DNA of 64,000 bases from positions 3,909,501 to 3,973,500 of the forward strand of contig AP018318.1 in NCBI GenBank assembly GCA_003990705.1, given 5' to 3'. The stretch comes from Nostoc sp. HK-01. Its GTDB lineage: Bacteria; Cyanobacteriota; Cyanobacteriia; Cyanobacteriales; Nostocaceae. The notes under the pieces are model-generated. The model was not told the DNA's origin. It saw only the letters and a program-made list of their open reading frames with translations, and ran no database searches. Below, piece by piece: positions 17,735 through 28,700 of the stretch (positions are counted from its first letter, which is position 1; each line of letters begins with the position of its first letter). A program made the translations under genes and the position numbers.

Positions 17735-19915
17735 ATGTGTCCAGTTGGTGTTCGGACTAGTAACTCTACACGTAACCTCGAAACTGGTGCAGCCAAGCTT
17801 TGGCTGCTACTAGTAGGAGTCAATCAATATCAGGATGAGCGTATACCTTCCTTAAGTTATTCTGCACAAGATTGTCAGGGTTTAGGTGCCGCTTTAAGTG
17901 CAGCAACTGAGGGATTTCCGCAGAAAGAATTACGAATTTATTGTGATTATAGTGAGCATCTACCTTTAGTAGAAAATGTCCGCAAAAGTCTGCAAGAAAT
18001 TGCTGCTGCAACTAAAGCAATAGATACAGTTCTCGTTTATTTTTCTGGTCACGGGATGTTAGAACCATCTAGCCAAAAGGTGGTTTTATGTCTGCAAGAT
18101 ACTCAACAAGATAATTTAGTTAAAACTGGGTTGCAATTACAAGAATTATTGCAGATATTAGAAAATTGTGCTGCACAACAGCAATTAGTTTGGTTAGATG
18201 CTTGTCATAGTGGTGACTTAACTTTTGTCGGGTCAAAGGGAGACAAAAATGCTTTACTAAATTCGACACAAGAATTAGTAGAAATTTTGCGACAAAGGGC
18301 AGCACAAAGAAAGGGATTTTATGCTTTATTGTCTTGCGATCGCGGTCAGCAATCTTGGGAATTTCCCCAATTAGGTCACGGAGTTTTCACCTATTATTTA
18401 ATTCGCGGATTACGAGGAGAAGCCGCAGATTCTCAAGGAATAATTGAAGCAGATGGATTATACCGTTATGTTTATCATCAAACATTAGCATATATAGATA
18501 AAGCTAATCAACAATTGCGTGTAATTAATCAACTGAAAAAAGGTAGAGGAGATAATCAAATTCATTCAGAATATACTTTGCAAACACCCAAACGAATTGT
18601 TGAAGGTGTGGGCGAGGTAATTTTAGGACTAAAACCAAATCATAAAGGAATAGCACGTCATCCACGACAAAGTTTAATAGTAGATGGAGTTTCTCAAATT
18701 AAAATTGCTTCGGCTTTAATTAAAACACTCAGTAACTCTGGTAACTTTGAAATTAATTATTGGACTGGGCGCGGCAATAGTACAAATTTAGATGTCCGCA
18801 AAGCTATTCAAAAGTGCTTACTTTCCGAATCTTTTTCTGAATCACCCAAAGAATATCAAATCAAAGAAACGGCAACTATATTTTTATATCTACACGGACA
18901 AATCCAAGAAACAGCCAAGGGTGAGTCGGTATTAGTGCTGGCTGATAATACTGTCATCAACCGTTCTTGGTTACGCAAACAATTACGTTTGTGTAAGTCA
19001 CAACAAATTATTATTTTAGATTGCCCTTTTGCAGAAAGTAATATCCGTGATTGGGTAGAAGAATTACAAATAGGAACAGATGTAGGGCAATGTTTAATTG
19101 CCTGTACTGCGCCACCTGATACCAGTGAAAAATTTGCGTCTACTTTGTTAGAAATATTCAGTAAATCTAGTGAATATTCTGGTCTGACTGCTGCTAGTTT
19201 GATTACACAATTACAAATGAATTTAGCATCTACAGAAGTTAACTTATACTTTTGGTTATCAGGTTCCCAAGGCATTATTGAAGTTTTCCCAGAACAAAAT
19301 TCGTTGGTTAATGAAAACTTTGCTCAACCTACTGAAGATATAGACGATTTAAATTCATCTTTAGGGATAGATTACTCTCAATTGCGAGATTTATTGCAAG
19401 CTGGGAGATGGTTAGAGGCAGATGCAGAAACTACCAATCTGATGTTAAAAATAGCTGGGAGAGAACAGCAGCGCTATCTTGATTTGCCGAGTTTAGAAAA
19501 TTTAGCTTGTGCTGATGTACTGACTATTGATCGCCTATGGGTAAAATACAGTCACGGACGCTTTGGCTTTAGTATCCAGCAACGCATTTGTCAAAGCATT
19601 GCTAGTCAAGCATCTGACCCAGTATTATCTTTGATGCTTGGTAGTAATAAAGTTGCAGCAGCAGAAACTTGCATTGATTTTGCCAACCGTGTCGGCTGGC
19701 GGTTAAAAGATGCTTGGATAAATTATGACAACCTAACTTGGTCTGAGGATGCACCAATGGGATATTTACCGTTTTTTGGCTTTTTTGAGTCAGTTTGGCG
19801 AGTCAAAGTCTTAGGCGTTTGGGAATGGCATAGTGCGATCGCTACAGCCAATTGGTGGCAATTATCCGTTAAGCTATTCTCACGACTAGAAGCTTGTCAA
19901 ACTACCAAAATCTGA
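17735..19915 (+). CDS. Caspase-like peptidase fused to a GUN4 domain
   Basis: The 726-residue protein starts with a peptidase C14 (metacaspase/orthocaspase) domain, about residues 20-290. Catalytic His is about 106 in YFSGHGM and Cys about 157 in WLDACHSGD. A middle region (about 310-530) resembles a second, inactive effector segment. The C-terminus (about 545-720, DYSQLRDLLQAGRWLEADAET..LML, then WGWRLKD-like and aromatic-rich stretches) is a GUN4 domain, which binds porphyrins and stimulates Mg-chelatase in its stand-alone form. Substrate and trigger are unknown. It begins 62 bp after the sensor kinase and could be co-transcribed with it. Confidence 0.85.
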   Translation: MCPVGVRTSNSTRNLETGAAKLWLLLVGVNQYQDERIPSLSYSAQDCQGLGAALSAATEGFPQKELRIYCDYSEHLPLVENVRKSLQEIAAATKAIDTVLVYFSGHGMLEPSSQKVVLCLQDTQQDNLVKTGLQLQELLQILENCAAQQQLVWLDACHSGDLTFVGSKGDKNALLNSTQELVEILRQRAAQRKGFYALLSCDRGQQSWEFPQLGHGVFTYYLIRGLRGEAADSQGIIEADGLYRYVYHQTLAYIDKANQQLRVINQLKKGRGDNQIHSEYTLQTPKRIVEGVGEVILGLKPNHKGIARHPRQSLIVDGVSQIKIASALIKTLSNSGNFEINYWTGRGNSTNLDVRKAIQKCLLSESFSESPKEYQIKETATIFLYLHGQIQETAKGESVLVLADNTVINRSWLRKQLRLCKSQQIIILDCPFAESNIRDWVEELQIGTDVGQCLIACTAPPDTSEKFASTLLEIFSKSSEYSGLTAASLITQLQMNLASTEVNLYFWLSGSQGIIEVFPEQNSLVNENFAQPTEDIDDLNSSLGIDYSQLRDLLQAGRWLEADAETTNLMLKIAGREQQRYLDLPSLENLACADVLTIDRLWVKYSHGRFGFSIQQRICQSIASQASDPVLSLMLGSNKVAAAETCIDFANRVGWRLKDAWINYDNLTWSEDAPMGYLPFFGFFESVWRVKVLGVWEWHSAIATANWWQLSVKLFSRLEACQTTKI

Positions 19916-19947
19916 ACGTTGAGGAGCGCTATATAATCTCAAGATAT

Positions 19948-21243
19948 TTAACTGATATGATCATAGTCAGGTAAAATCACCTCTATTTCTCTTAGTTTAC
20001 GTACTGTATAACCGATTAAACCTACTAACAGTAAGCCGATTGAAGATAGAACATACATGAGTACCATACCAGAACCTTTTCCTGTACCCACCAGATTGTG
20101 GAATAAGGGTTCTAGGGTACCTCCCGGCATCATAGCAGGCTCAAAAACATGATCTGCCAGTGTCCCTGCAATTAAGTTAGCCCCCGCTGAAACTAGTAGC
20201 AGAATCATTGATTGACTTGCAAAAACACGCCCCTGAATTTTAGGGTCAACCTTAGTTAACCAGATAGCATCATTGGAACTTCCCAGCAAGGGAAAATTGA
20301 AGGATGAACATAATTGTGCTGGAATCCAAATCAAAGGTATGCGACCCAAACCAAGAATAATTTTGCTGAAGCCAGCGCCTATCATCCCCAGCAGTACTCC
20401 ATAAATACGAGGCTGCTTGTTCCCCCATATATTAATTAGTAAAATTCCTAAAATGCCGCCAATTCCAGATACTAAGAATAAAGTACCTAATAGTTTTGTA
20501 TCATCCCCAGAAAGTTCTAAAATCATTGGTTTATAAACAGCTTCACCAATATCATGAATAAACCAAAATGTTGCAGTCAATGTTAATAAAATTAGCAGGC
20601 TAGGGCGAGAAATTATATATTTAAAGCCAAAATTAATATCATGTAGGATATTAGTGCGATCGCATATACTTAATTTTGTAGATGTAGATTGGGGAATATG
20701 TATGCGTATGACTGTGGCGATCGCAAAAAAGAAAGAAGTGATATCAATAATTAAAATTCCCACAAGTCCAATTATTCCATACAGAACACCAGCTAGAGCC
20801 GGAGCAACAATAATTGCGCCATGACCTGCTAAAAAGCCCAAACTACTAGCCTTGCTATATTCATGTTTGGCTACCATTGTCGATATTGATGTAGAGTAAG
20901 CCAGTTCTTGAAATTGCTCAAAAGTACATTTAACAGCAAAGGCTAAATATAAGTGCCACAATTGCAGGTTATTGGTTAAATAAAGCAATAAAACTATAAC
21001 AGTTACTATCCCGCCAGCAGCATCTCCTACTATCATTAATAACTTGCGATTCACCTTATCTACCACCAAACCAGCGATTGGTGTAATCAAAATTTGTGGT
21101 ATTTGTGCGAAAAATTGAAACAAAGCTAAAGCTGTGGCTTGATGTGTAATTTCCCACACCCATATAGCTAAAGCAAAGGCAGTCATACTACTACCAATCA
21201 AAGAAACCATCTGACCAAGCCAGAGGATAACAAATTTTTGCAT
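19948..21243 (-). CDS. MFS exporter, EntS-like
   Basis: The start is taken at the ATG at 21243 (MQKFVILWLGQMVSLIGSS), the usual N-terminus of this family. A GTG at 21264 would add seven residues. About twelve hydrophobic segments and the loop VVDKVNRKLLMIVGD (motif A-like) fit the drug/siderophore exporter branch that includes enterobactin EntS and the proposed schizokinen exporter of Anabaena. Position downstream of PepSY and TonB-receptor genes, next to an NRPS cluster, supports siderophore export across the inner membrane. A multidrug role cannot be excluded. Confidence 0.8.
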   Translation of the reverse strand: MQKFVILWLGQMVSLIGSSMTAFALAIWVWEITHQATALALFQFFAQIPQILITPIAGLVVDKVNRKLLMIVGDAAGGIVTVIVLLLYLTNNLQLWHLYLAFAVKCTFEQFQELAYSTSISTMVAKHEYSKASSLGFLAGHGAIIVAPALAGVLYGIIGLVGILIIDITSFFFAIATVIRIHIPQSTSTKLSICDRTNILHDINFGFKYIISRPSLLILLTLTATFWFIHDIGEAVYKPMILELSGDDTKLLGTLFLVSGIGGILGILLINIWGNKQPRIYGVLLGMIGAGFSKIILGLGRIPLIWIPAQLCSSFNFPLLGSSNDAIWLTKVDPKIQGRVFASQSMILLLVSAGANLIAGTLADHVFEPAMMPGGTLEPLFHNLVGTGKGSGMVLMYVLSSIGLLLVGLIGYTVRKLREIEVILPDYDHIS

Positions 21244-21285
21244 ATTGTTATAGGCTAATCTCACTCATTGCCTGTTAACTTAAAA

Positions 21286-22434
21286 TTAGTTTAAGTGTGG
21301 TTTAGCCATAACATCTTTTTGTTTACTTTTACGATAACGATATTGATACATAACAAAACCAGTAATTAAAAGAATGGTAGGACTCAAACCAACGAAAAGG
21401 TAAAGAACCCGACTGCTTAAGCTCCAAAATGTTCCATAATGTAAATATTCAAATGCAGAAAATATACTATCTGCCAGTGGTAATTTTAGACTATTAACTT
21501 CGCGTAATACTGCACCACTGTATTGATCTAAATACACTCCACTTCCACCGTAAAACATTTCATGATTTTGCCGTTTGCGGATGTAAACTGCATCTTCTGG
21601 TTGGCTGGGAATACTAATAGAAAATGTCTTGGCTTCAGGAAAAACAGTATTAGAAATTTGCAGTAGTTGAGATAGTTTTAAAGGAGCTTGATTAGTAACG
21701 GGTTGAGAAGTAACTTCTGGTGGTTCGGAAGTGAAAGTAACTGCGTAAATTAGAGGATAAGAGAAATCAGAAAAGTTCCAAAAAAAACCTGTAACAGCAG
21801 TAAAAGCCAGAAAAATAGCTGTCACAACTCCCGCTACTTTGTGAATATCAAAATTTACTCGTTTGAGATGACCATCCCACTTAATTTTGAATCCAGTAAT
21901 CAACTTGCGCCAACCTGGCCACAAGATTAATCCTGTGATGCACAAAATGAATAATAATAGCCCACTCATCCCAATGATAATTTCACCATTTCTACCTAAT
22001 AAAAGACTGTAGTGAAGTTTGAGGATAATTCTTTCAAAGCTGGAATCTGATTGATTCCAAGCCATAACTGCACCAGTATAAGGATGAATGAATATGCGAG
22101 TTAGTTGATTAGCTGCATCAAACAAACCTACTTCATAAGGTAAATCAGAAGTAGGAGGTAATCTAATGCTGTCTAATTTGAGATCTGGACGATTAATACT
22201 GACAGACTTGGCTGTTTCTAAGACAGCGTCAATAGAAACCATTTGTGGCTGAGGAACTATAGAACCAACTTGCTGGGTTATGAGAAATTGTCCCATCTCC
22301 GGCTTGAATACTAACAAACTCCCTGTCAAACCGACAAAAGCTATTAATAGCCCTACAGCTAAACCAATATAGCGATGGAGAATAAAGACTGTATCCCGAA
22401 ATTTACGCGATCGCATAATAGAGAATCTCAACAT
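21286..22434 (-). CDS. PepSY-associated membrane protein, iron-uptake type
   Basis: The 382-residue protein has four transmembrane helices (about 18-40, 140-165, 190-215 and 335-360) and two PepSY-like periplasmic segments. The HRYIGLAVGLLIAFVGLTGS opening and a later LHYSLLLGR fit the PepSY_TM family. Relatives such as PiuB/FpvG sit beside siderophore receptors and are thought to help reduce ferric siderophores. The start codon overlaps the receptor stop as TAATG, so the two are probably translationally coupled. Confidence 0.82.
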   Translation of the reverse strand: MLRFSIMRSRKFRDTVFILHRYIGLAVGLLIAFVGLTGSLLVFKPEMGQFLITQQVGSIVPQPQMVSIDAVLETAKSVSINRPDLKLDSIRLPPTSDLPYEVGLFDAANQLTRIFIHPYTGAVMAWNQSDSSFERIILKLHYSLLLGRNGEIIIGMSGLLLFILCITGLILWPGWRKLITGFKIKWDGHLKRVNFDIHKVAGVVTAIFLAFTAVTGFFWNFSDFSYPLIYAVTFTSEPPEVTSQPVTNQAPLKLSQLLQISNTVFPEAKTFSISIPSQPEDAVYIRKRQNHEMFYGGSGVYLDQYSGAVLREVNSLKLPLADSIFSAFEYLHYGTFWSLSSRVLYLFVGLSPTILLITGFVMYQYRYRKSKQKDVMAKPHLN

Positions 22435-25103
22435 TAGAGCTTGACTGAAACACTACCTACAACGGTAAATGGTGCGCCAGGAGATAGCAAAAAGCCAGCA
22501 GAATCGTAATAACGAATATCAAATAGATTCTTGAAGTTCAGACCTATTTGATAATTGTCTCGCTTATAAAAAATTGCTGCATCTGTTCTGACAAAAGAAG
22601 GAATTGTAATGGTATTGGGTAAAGTAGCTTCTCTATCGCCGACAAAAAAGACTCCCCCACCAAAGCCTAACCCGCGTAAATTACCTGTTTGAATCTCGTA
22701 AGTTGTCCATAAACTAGCACTATTTCTCGGTGCGTTAACTAATCTGTCACCAACTGGTAAGTCATTATCCTGCGTCACATAGGCATCGTTATGAGAATAA
22801 GAAGCAATCACATTCCATCCAGGTAAAATCTCTCCTGTTATATCTAGTTCTAGACCTCGGCTCTTGACTTCTCCAGCAGCAATAGAAAATGGCGATCCCA
22901 GATTATTCAAATCGCTGGTCGCTACGTTATTTTTAGTAATCTCATAAGCTGAGAATGTCGCCGTTAGTTTACCATCTAAAAACTCACCTTTAACCCCCAC
23001 TTCATATTGTGTGCTGCTTTCAGGTTGTAGCGGTACTCCACCCTCACTTACAGCAAATTCATTTGGTCTAAATGCACGAGAGTAACTACCGTAAAGAGAT
23101 AGATTTGGGATTGGTTGATAAACTAAACCAATTCGTGGGGAAAATCTCTCGTAATAACGTCTTGTAATTTCAGTCTCCGCGCCATTGATAATGTCAGGGT
23201 TAAATTCGTCTCTGAAATTAACAAAATCAAATCTTCCACCTAGCAACACTTTAAGATTTGGTAGTAATGCCACTTGATCTTGGAAGTAAACACCTACTCG
23301 ATATGAATTACTTTCATCTTCAAATCCTTCGTCAAAGGTAGTGGGAACGGCTGCACCATATATTGGATTTTCAATATCTAGCGTCGGTACGTTATAAGAA
23401 ATCCGAAATGGATAGCCAAAAACACTTCTACCTAATTCAAACCCCAAGAGTACTTCATGTCCAATGGGGCCAGTTTTAAATTTGCCGGTTAAGTCATTTT
23501 GCCAAGAATATTCTCTAGAGTAATCACCTACTTGGTTGTACCTACGAGCAACCGTCCGACCATCTTCAGTAAAGGGATTTTCAAAATCAAGTGGCTGAAA
23601 ATTGGAACGTGCTGTGTCAACGATTTGTACAGAAACCGCACTGCGGAATCGCCAATTGTCAGTAAAGCGATGGTCTAAAGCAAAATTTATCCGATTGGCA
23701 AAGAGTTCATAGCGATCGCTTGGTTCACCAAAGTTAAAACTAATTGGCAAATCAAAGGATCTACTCACCGGCGGTAAACCTCGATCGTAGGATTGGTTGA
23801 GGTTAACGTATTCATATTGCAAATCGACATTTGTGCGATCGCTTAACTTGACCCTTAAGCTAGGCGCAAAAGTATAAAGCTCTTTATAAGCAAAATCTCG
23901 AAATCCACCAGAGTTCTCATAGGCAGCAATCAAGCGATAAAAAATATTGTTCTCTTGATTTAGTGGCCCAGAAATATCTATCTCTGGTCGATAGTAATCA
24001 TAACTACCTACAGAAAATGTTGCCGAGTAATAAGGTTGGTTCAGGGGTTGTTTCGTAATGTAGTTCACAATACCCCCAGGCTCTAGTTGACCATATAACA
24101 CTGAAGCTGGGCCTTTCAGAACCTCTACCCTGTCTATAGTCGCAGTGTCAGTAAATCCGGTGAAACTATCTTGTCTAAAACCATTTCTTAGGTTGGCATT
24201 GGTATCAAATCCCCGAATGGTATAAGTATCCGTCCCAGAGTAATCTGTTTTGACTGTGACACCACTCACGTTACGCAACACATCTGCAACCCTTTGGACT
24301 TTTTGATCTTCAATTACTTGACGAGGAATTACTTGAATAGCTTGGGGAATCTCAATGAGAGGTGTATCGGTTTTTGTCGCCGTACTAGCATCAGGAACCT
24401 TATATCCTGAATCTTGCTCTCCTGTCACTACCAATTCAATAGGTTCGTCAGTTTGAGATGTTGGTTCTTCCGATGGTGTTGTACTAGTAGGTTGTTCTGG
24501 TTGTGGCGATGTAGCAGAAGGTTGCTCTTGTGGTGATGTTTCACTAGTAGGTTGTTCTGGTTGCGGCGGTGTTTCAGTAATAGGCTGTTCTGGTTGTGGT
24601 GTAGAGGCTACAACTGGTACAAAACTCAAAATTAACCCTTCATCCCCATCAAATAACTCTACCGTTGGTAAGCTAACTTCTCCTGTCACTCTGACTTGGA
24701 TACTATTTGCATCTTTATTAGTAACGCTGACTTCTGTGATACCTGCAACTGGCTTTTCTTGCCGGAATGTATTGTTGTTGGGTAAACGTAGTTGAGCATT
24801 GGGAATGTCAGCAATATAGCTATTGCCTGACTGACTATTCAATACTTGCAGTTGATCCCCTTTGGTTGTTTCTAAAATGATCTCTACACCTTTATCTGTA
24901 GAATTCACTTTGACTGCTGTCACTTCTATAATTTCTGCTGGTTTGGCAGAATCTGGTGTAGAAGACTGTGCTAATAAAGAAGCACTTGTGTGTTGTGTGT
25001 CTTTTACTTGTTCTCCCAAAGTCGGATTCCCACCCAATACACAAATGGAACTGGTCAATAACGAAATTTGCAGAATTTGACGTAGCTTCATTTCTAGCTT
25101 CAC
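22434..25103 (-). CDS. TonB-dependent siderophore receptor with AMIN domain
   Basis: The 889-residue outer membrane receptor has a signal peptide (cleavage about residue 30), an AMIN domain (about 60-155), a Pro/Glu/Thr/Gln repeat linker (about 165-220), a TonB-box-like IELVVTG (about 223-229), a plug domain (DADVLRNVSGV-like region to PGGIVNYITKQP, about 245-355) and a 22-strand barrel ending in Leu. AMIN plus plug plus barrel is the usual build of cyanobacterial siderophore receptors such as SchT. Divergence from an NRPS cluster and Fur-like sites upstream suggest it imports the ferric form of that cluster's product. A start four residues downstream is also possible. Confidence 0.9.
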   Translation of the reverse strand: MKLEMKLRQILQISLLTSSICVLGGNPTLGEQVKDTQHTSASLLAQSSTPDSAKPAEIIEVTAVKVNSTDKGVEIILETTKGDQLQVLNSQSGNSYIADIPNAQLRLPNNNTFRQEKPVAGITEVSVTNKDANSIQVRVTGEVSLPTVELFDGDEGLILSFVPVVASTPQPEQPITETPPQPEQPTSETSPQEQPSATSPQPEQPTSTTPSEEPTSQTDEPIELVVTGEQDSGYKVPDASTATKTDTPLIEIPQAIQVIPRQVIEDQKVQRVADVLRNVSGVTVKTDYSGTDTYTIRGFDTNANLRNGFRQDSFTGFTDTATIDRVEVLKGPASVLYGQLEPGGIVNYITKQPLNQPYYSATFSVGSYDYYRPEIDISGPLNQENNIFYRLIAAYENSGGFRDFAYKELYTFAPSLRVKLSDRTNVDLQYEYVNLNQSYDRGLPPVSRSFDLPISFNFGEPSDRYELFANRINFALDHRFTDNWRFRSAVSVQIVDTARSNFQPLDFENPFTEDGRTVARRYNQVGDYSREYSWQNDLTGKFKTGPIGHEVLLGFELGRSVFGYPFRISYNVPTLDIENPIYGAAVPTTFDEGFEDESNSYRVGVYFQDQVALLPNLKVLLGGRFDFVNFRDEFNPDIINGAETEITRRYYERFSPRIGLVYQPIPNLSLYGSYSRAFRPNEFAVSEGGVPLQPESSTQYEVGVKGEFLDGKLTATFSAYEITKNNVATSDLNNLGSPFSIAAGEVKSRGLELDITGEILPGWNVIASYSHNDAYVTQDNDLPVGDRLVNAPRNSASLWTTYEIQTGNLRGLGFGGGVFFVGDREATLPNTITIPSFVRTDAAIFYKRDNYQIGLNFKNLFDIRYYDSAGFLLSPGAPFTVVGSVSVKL

Positions 25104-25156
25104 ACCTAATTGAGAATTAACAGCAGTAGTTTGGAAAATAGGAGAGGATTCAGACG

Positions 25157-25202
25157 AAAATTGTTATCATTAATCTATTTTTACAGCTTATTGATAATTA
25201 TC
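25157..25202 (-). promoter_or_regulatory. Candidate Fur boxes upstream of the siderophore receptor
   Basis: On the minus strand, 25157-25175 reads TTAATGATAACAATTTTCG, which matches the Fur consensus core TAATGATAATCATTA at about 12 of 15 positions. A perfect dyad GATAATTATC lies at 25193-25202. They fall 55-100 bp before the receptor start, where an operator is expected. Assignment is by eye; no matrix score was run. Confidence 0.55.
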
Positions 25203-25207
25203 TTCAT

Positions 25208-25715
25208 AAAATTTTTCTGACTTTATTGCGAAAGTTTCTCTAGTTAAGCAGGAATATATCCATTTTTTGTAATATTAAATACAAAAACTTAATTAAAAAT
25301 GGCGATCGCCGAATGACCGAATATAAGCAACAAAACTTCTTGCTTCAAGGTTTTCCCGGAAGTAAACAATAGTTTTTGCGGTCACACACTACTGAAAGTG
25401 GTGATCCGGTGTCAACGCTGAGAATCACAGCTAGTGCTGATTTCTCAGCATGTATGACAACTGAGAAGCCGCGATAAGCCTTATCTTACTTTATTGAGAA
25501 TTATTTGTGAAGTAGATATTGATAATTTACAAAAAAGGTATTAAAGTAATTGAGGAAATTGAGAAAGACTTTCAATAACTTCAGCTAATAAGTAAATCAG
25601 CATTCATATAAAGGGTGCTTATGATTAGGATAAATCAATGATATAGCTAGGATTTTGCCCACAATTTATCTGCATCTGCGATATCAGATTCCGCATTTAA
25701 TAAGGTTGCATCCCC
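25208..25715. other. Rest of the divergent intergenic region before the NRPS cluster
   Basis: This stretch must hold the promoter of the rightward biosynthetic genes. It contains a HIP1-like site near 25302, a short imperfect repeat around 25390-25450 and AT-rich Fur-like half sites (TTGAGAATTATTTG near 25493, ATTGATAATTTAC near 25518). No ORF or RNA gene is recognised. Co-regulation of both directions by iron is plausible but not demonstrated. Confidence 0.35.
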
Positions 25716-28700
25716 ATGCCAGAAAGTACAACAGATCTGCCTGAGAATTGCCAAGAAGTCTCAATTATCAAATGTTCAACATTAGTTGATGTGCTACGGC
25801 ACAGAAGTAGCCAACAAGCAAATATACAGGCTTTCACCTTTCTGCAAGATGGCGAGACGCAGATAGCAACGCTGACTTACCAAGAATTAGATCGGCAAAG
25901 TTGCGCGATCGCTTCGCAACTGCAAACATTAGGTTTAAGTGGTGAGCGTGCCTTATTACTTTACCCACCGGGAATAGATTATTTACCAGCCTTCTTTGGG
26001 TGTTTGTATGCCAAGGTAGTAGCAGTTCCCGCATATCCGCCACGCAACCAACGCAACACCCCAAGAATTTTGGCAATTATCAAAGATGCTCAACCAAAAG
26101 TCATCCTCACAACAACAGCAATTCTGGCGCAGTTGCAGTCTTTACTGGCTGATAAATTTGCGATAGATAATATTCACTGGTTCACTACCGACAACCTCGC
26201 ACCAGATGTAGAACAAGCTTGGCAAGAGCCGAAAATTAATATAGATACTCTGGCATTTCTGCAATATACTTCCGGTTCCACTGGTACACCCAAAGGTGTC
26301 ATGCTCAGTCATGGCAACTTGCTCCACAATGCAGAAGTCACACGCCAGTATATGGAACATACTTCTAGGAGTAAGTTTATTACTTGGTTGCCTGTCTATC
26401 ATGATATGGGATTGATTGGTGGCGTATTGCAACCTTTGTATAGTGGTTTTCCTTGTATTATGATGCCGCCAGCGGCTTTTCTCCAGAAACCTTACCGTTG
26501 GTTACAGGCGATTTCTCATTATCGAGGTACTACCAGCGGCGCTCCCAACTTTGCCTATGAACTGTGCATTGAAAAAATTACCCCAGAACAACGTTCAACC
26601 CTAGATTTAAGTAGTTGGAATGTGGCATTTAATGGCGCTGAACCCATTCGCCACGAGACTCTAGAAAAGTTCGCCACCACCTTTGCTGAATGTGGATTTT
26701 GTCCAGAAGCTTTTTATCCTTGTTATGGTATGGCAGAAGCCACTTTGATGGTATCTGGCAGCGTCAAATCTGCGTTAGTGCGGAGTTTATCTCTGCAAAA
26801 AAGCGATTTAGAAGGCAATCATGTCATAGATGCAGTTACCAATACAGATAGCTCCACAACATTAGTTAGCTGTGGTCGAGTTGTACCACAACAGCAGATT
26901 GTGATTGCTAACCCAGAAACATTAACCAGTTGTGATCCCGATGAAGTGGGAGAAATTTGGGTGTCTGGGCCGAGTATTGGTCATGGCTACTGGAACTGTC
27001 CAGAAGAAACAGAGCAAACTTTCCACGCCTATTTGCAAGATACAAAAGAAGGGCCATTTTTGCGGACTGGAGACTTGGGCTTTTTACATAATGGTGAGCT
27101 TTTTATTACTGGTCGAGCTAAAGATTTAATTATCATTAGAGGCCGTAACCTTTATCCACAAGATATAGAACTGACCGCAGAACGTAGTCATCCATCTTTA
27201 CGTAGTGGTAGTAATGCGGCATTTGCAATTGAAGTAGATAATGAAGAACGGTTAGTAGTGGTGCAAGAGTTAGAGTTTCGCGCCAAACCTAATTTAGAAG
27301 AAGTTACAAGGGCAATTCGTCAGGCTGTAGCCCAAGAACATGATGTACAAGTTTATGCAGTTGTTTTAATTAAAGCTGGCACTATCCCTAAGACTTCTAG
27401 TGGTAAGATTCAACGCCGTAGTTGTCAAGCAGAGTTGCTTGCAGATAAGTTGCAAGTAGTCAATCAGAGTATTTTAGATAGTAGTGAAGATTTAGACAAA
27501 ACCAGCCTGATAAAAAATGATAATTCTCTAACTGCATACTTGCAAGAATTGATAGCCAAAGCCTTAAAAATCCCAGTTCATAAATTACCGCTTCAACAAC
27601 CCCTAACAACTTTGGGTATAGATTCCTTGATAGCTTTTGACATCAAAAATGCGATTGAAGTAGATTTTAGGGTGAGTGTATCTATCAATGACCTTTTGCA
27701 AGATGCCAGTATTGAGTATCTAGCACAGCAAATTGTGGCTGAGGCGAAAGATATTATCCCAAAACAGTTGGAATTAAAGCCAATTTCGCGGGAAGGACAA
27801 CTACCTTTGTGTTTGGCGCAAGAACGCTTGTGGTTTTTAGAGCAATTAGAACCAGGAAATCCATTTTATAATGTAGCGATCGCCATCCAACTCAATGGCA
27901 CACTCAACATTACAATTCTCCAGCAAAGTCTCAATGCAATTGTCCAGCGTCACGAAAGCTTACGCACCAGCTTTACATCTGTAGCTGGACAACCTGTGCC
28001 AATCATTCATCCTTGTGTGGATGTGCAACTAGCTATTGAAGACTGCACTATCTGGAAATCTATAGAAATTCTCATCCAAGAGGAAGCCCAAAAACCTTTT
28101 GACTTATCCCAAGCACCACTGCTAAGGGCAAAACTTTTGTGTCTATCAGCCAATCAACATTTGCTCCTGTTAACCACACATCATATTATTTCTGATGGTT
28201 GGTCAGTGGGCGTTCTCATCCAAGAACTAGCAACAGTCTATCAAGCTTTTATAGAGGGCAAAGCTTTTCCTCTGGCTGAACTACCCATTCAATACGCTGA
28301 TTTTGCTTACTGGCAAAGACAATGGCTGCAACAAGAGGTGCTAAAAACCCAACTAAATTATTGGTTGCAACAACTTAATAACATCCCAGCTTTATTACAA
28401 CTACCAACAGATAGACCAAGACCTGCTGTCCAGAGCTTTATGGGCAAAAAGCACACACTGACATTACCTCAACATCTGAGTGCAGCCGTCAAAGATTTCA
28501 GTCAGCAAGAAGGCGTAACAGTCTTTATGACATTTTTAGCAACTTACCAAACACTGTTATATTCCTTATCCCATCAAGAAGATATTGTTGTGGGTTCTCC
28601 TGTGGCTGGGCGTAACCATAGCAAAACACAAGGATTAATTGGCTTCTTTATCAATACTTTAGTGTTGCGTACTAATTTGAGTGGGAATCCTACTTTTCGA

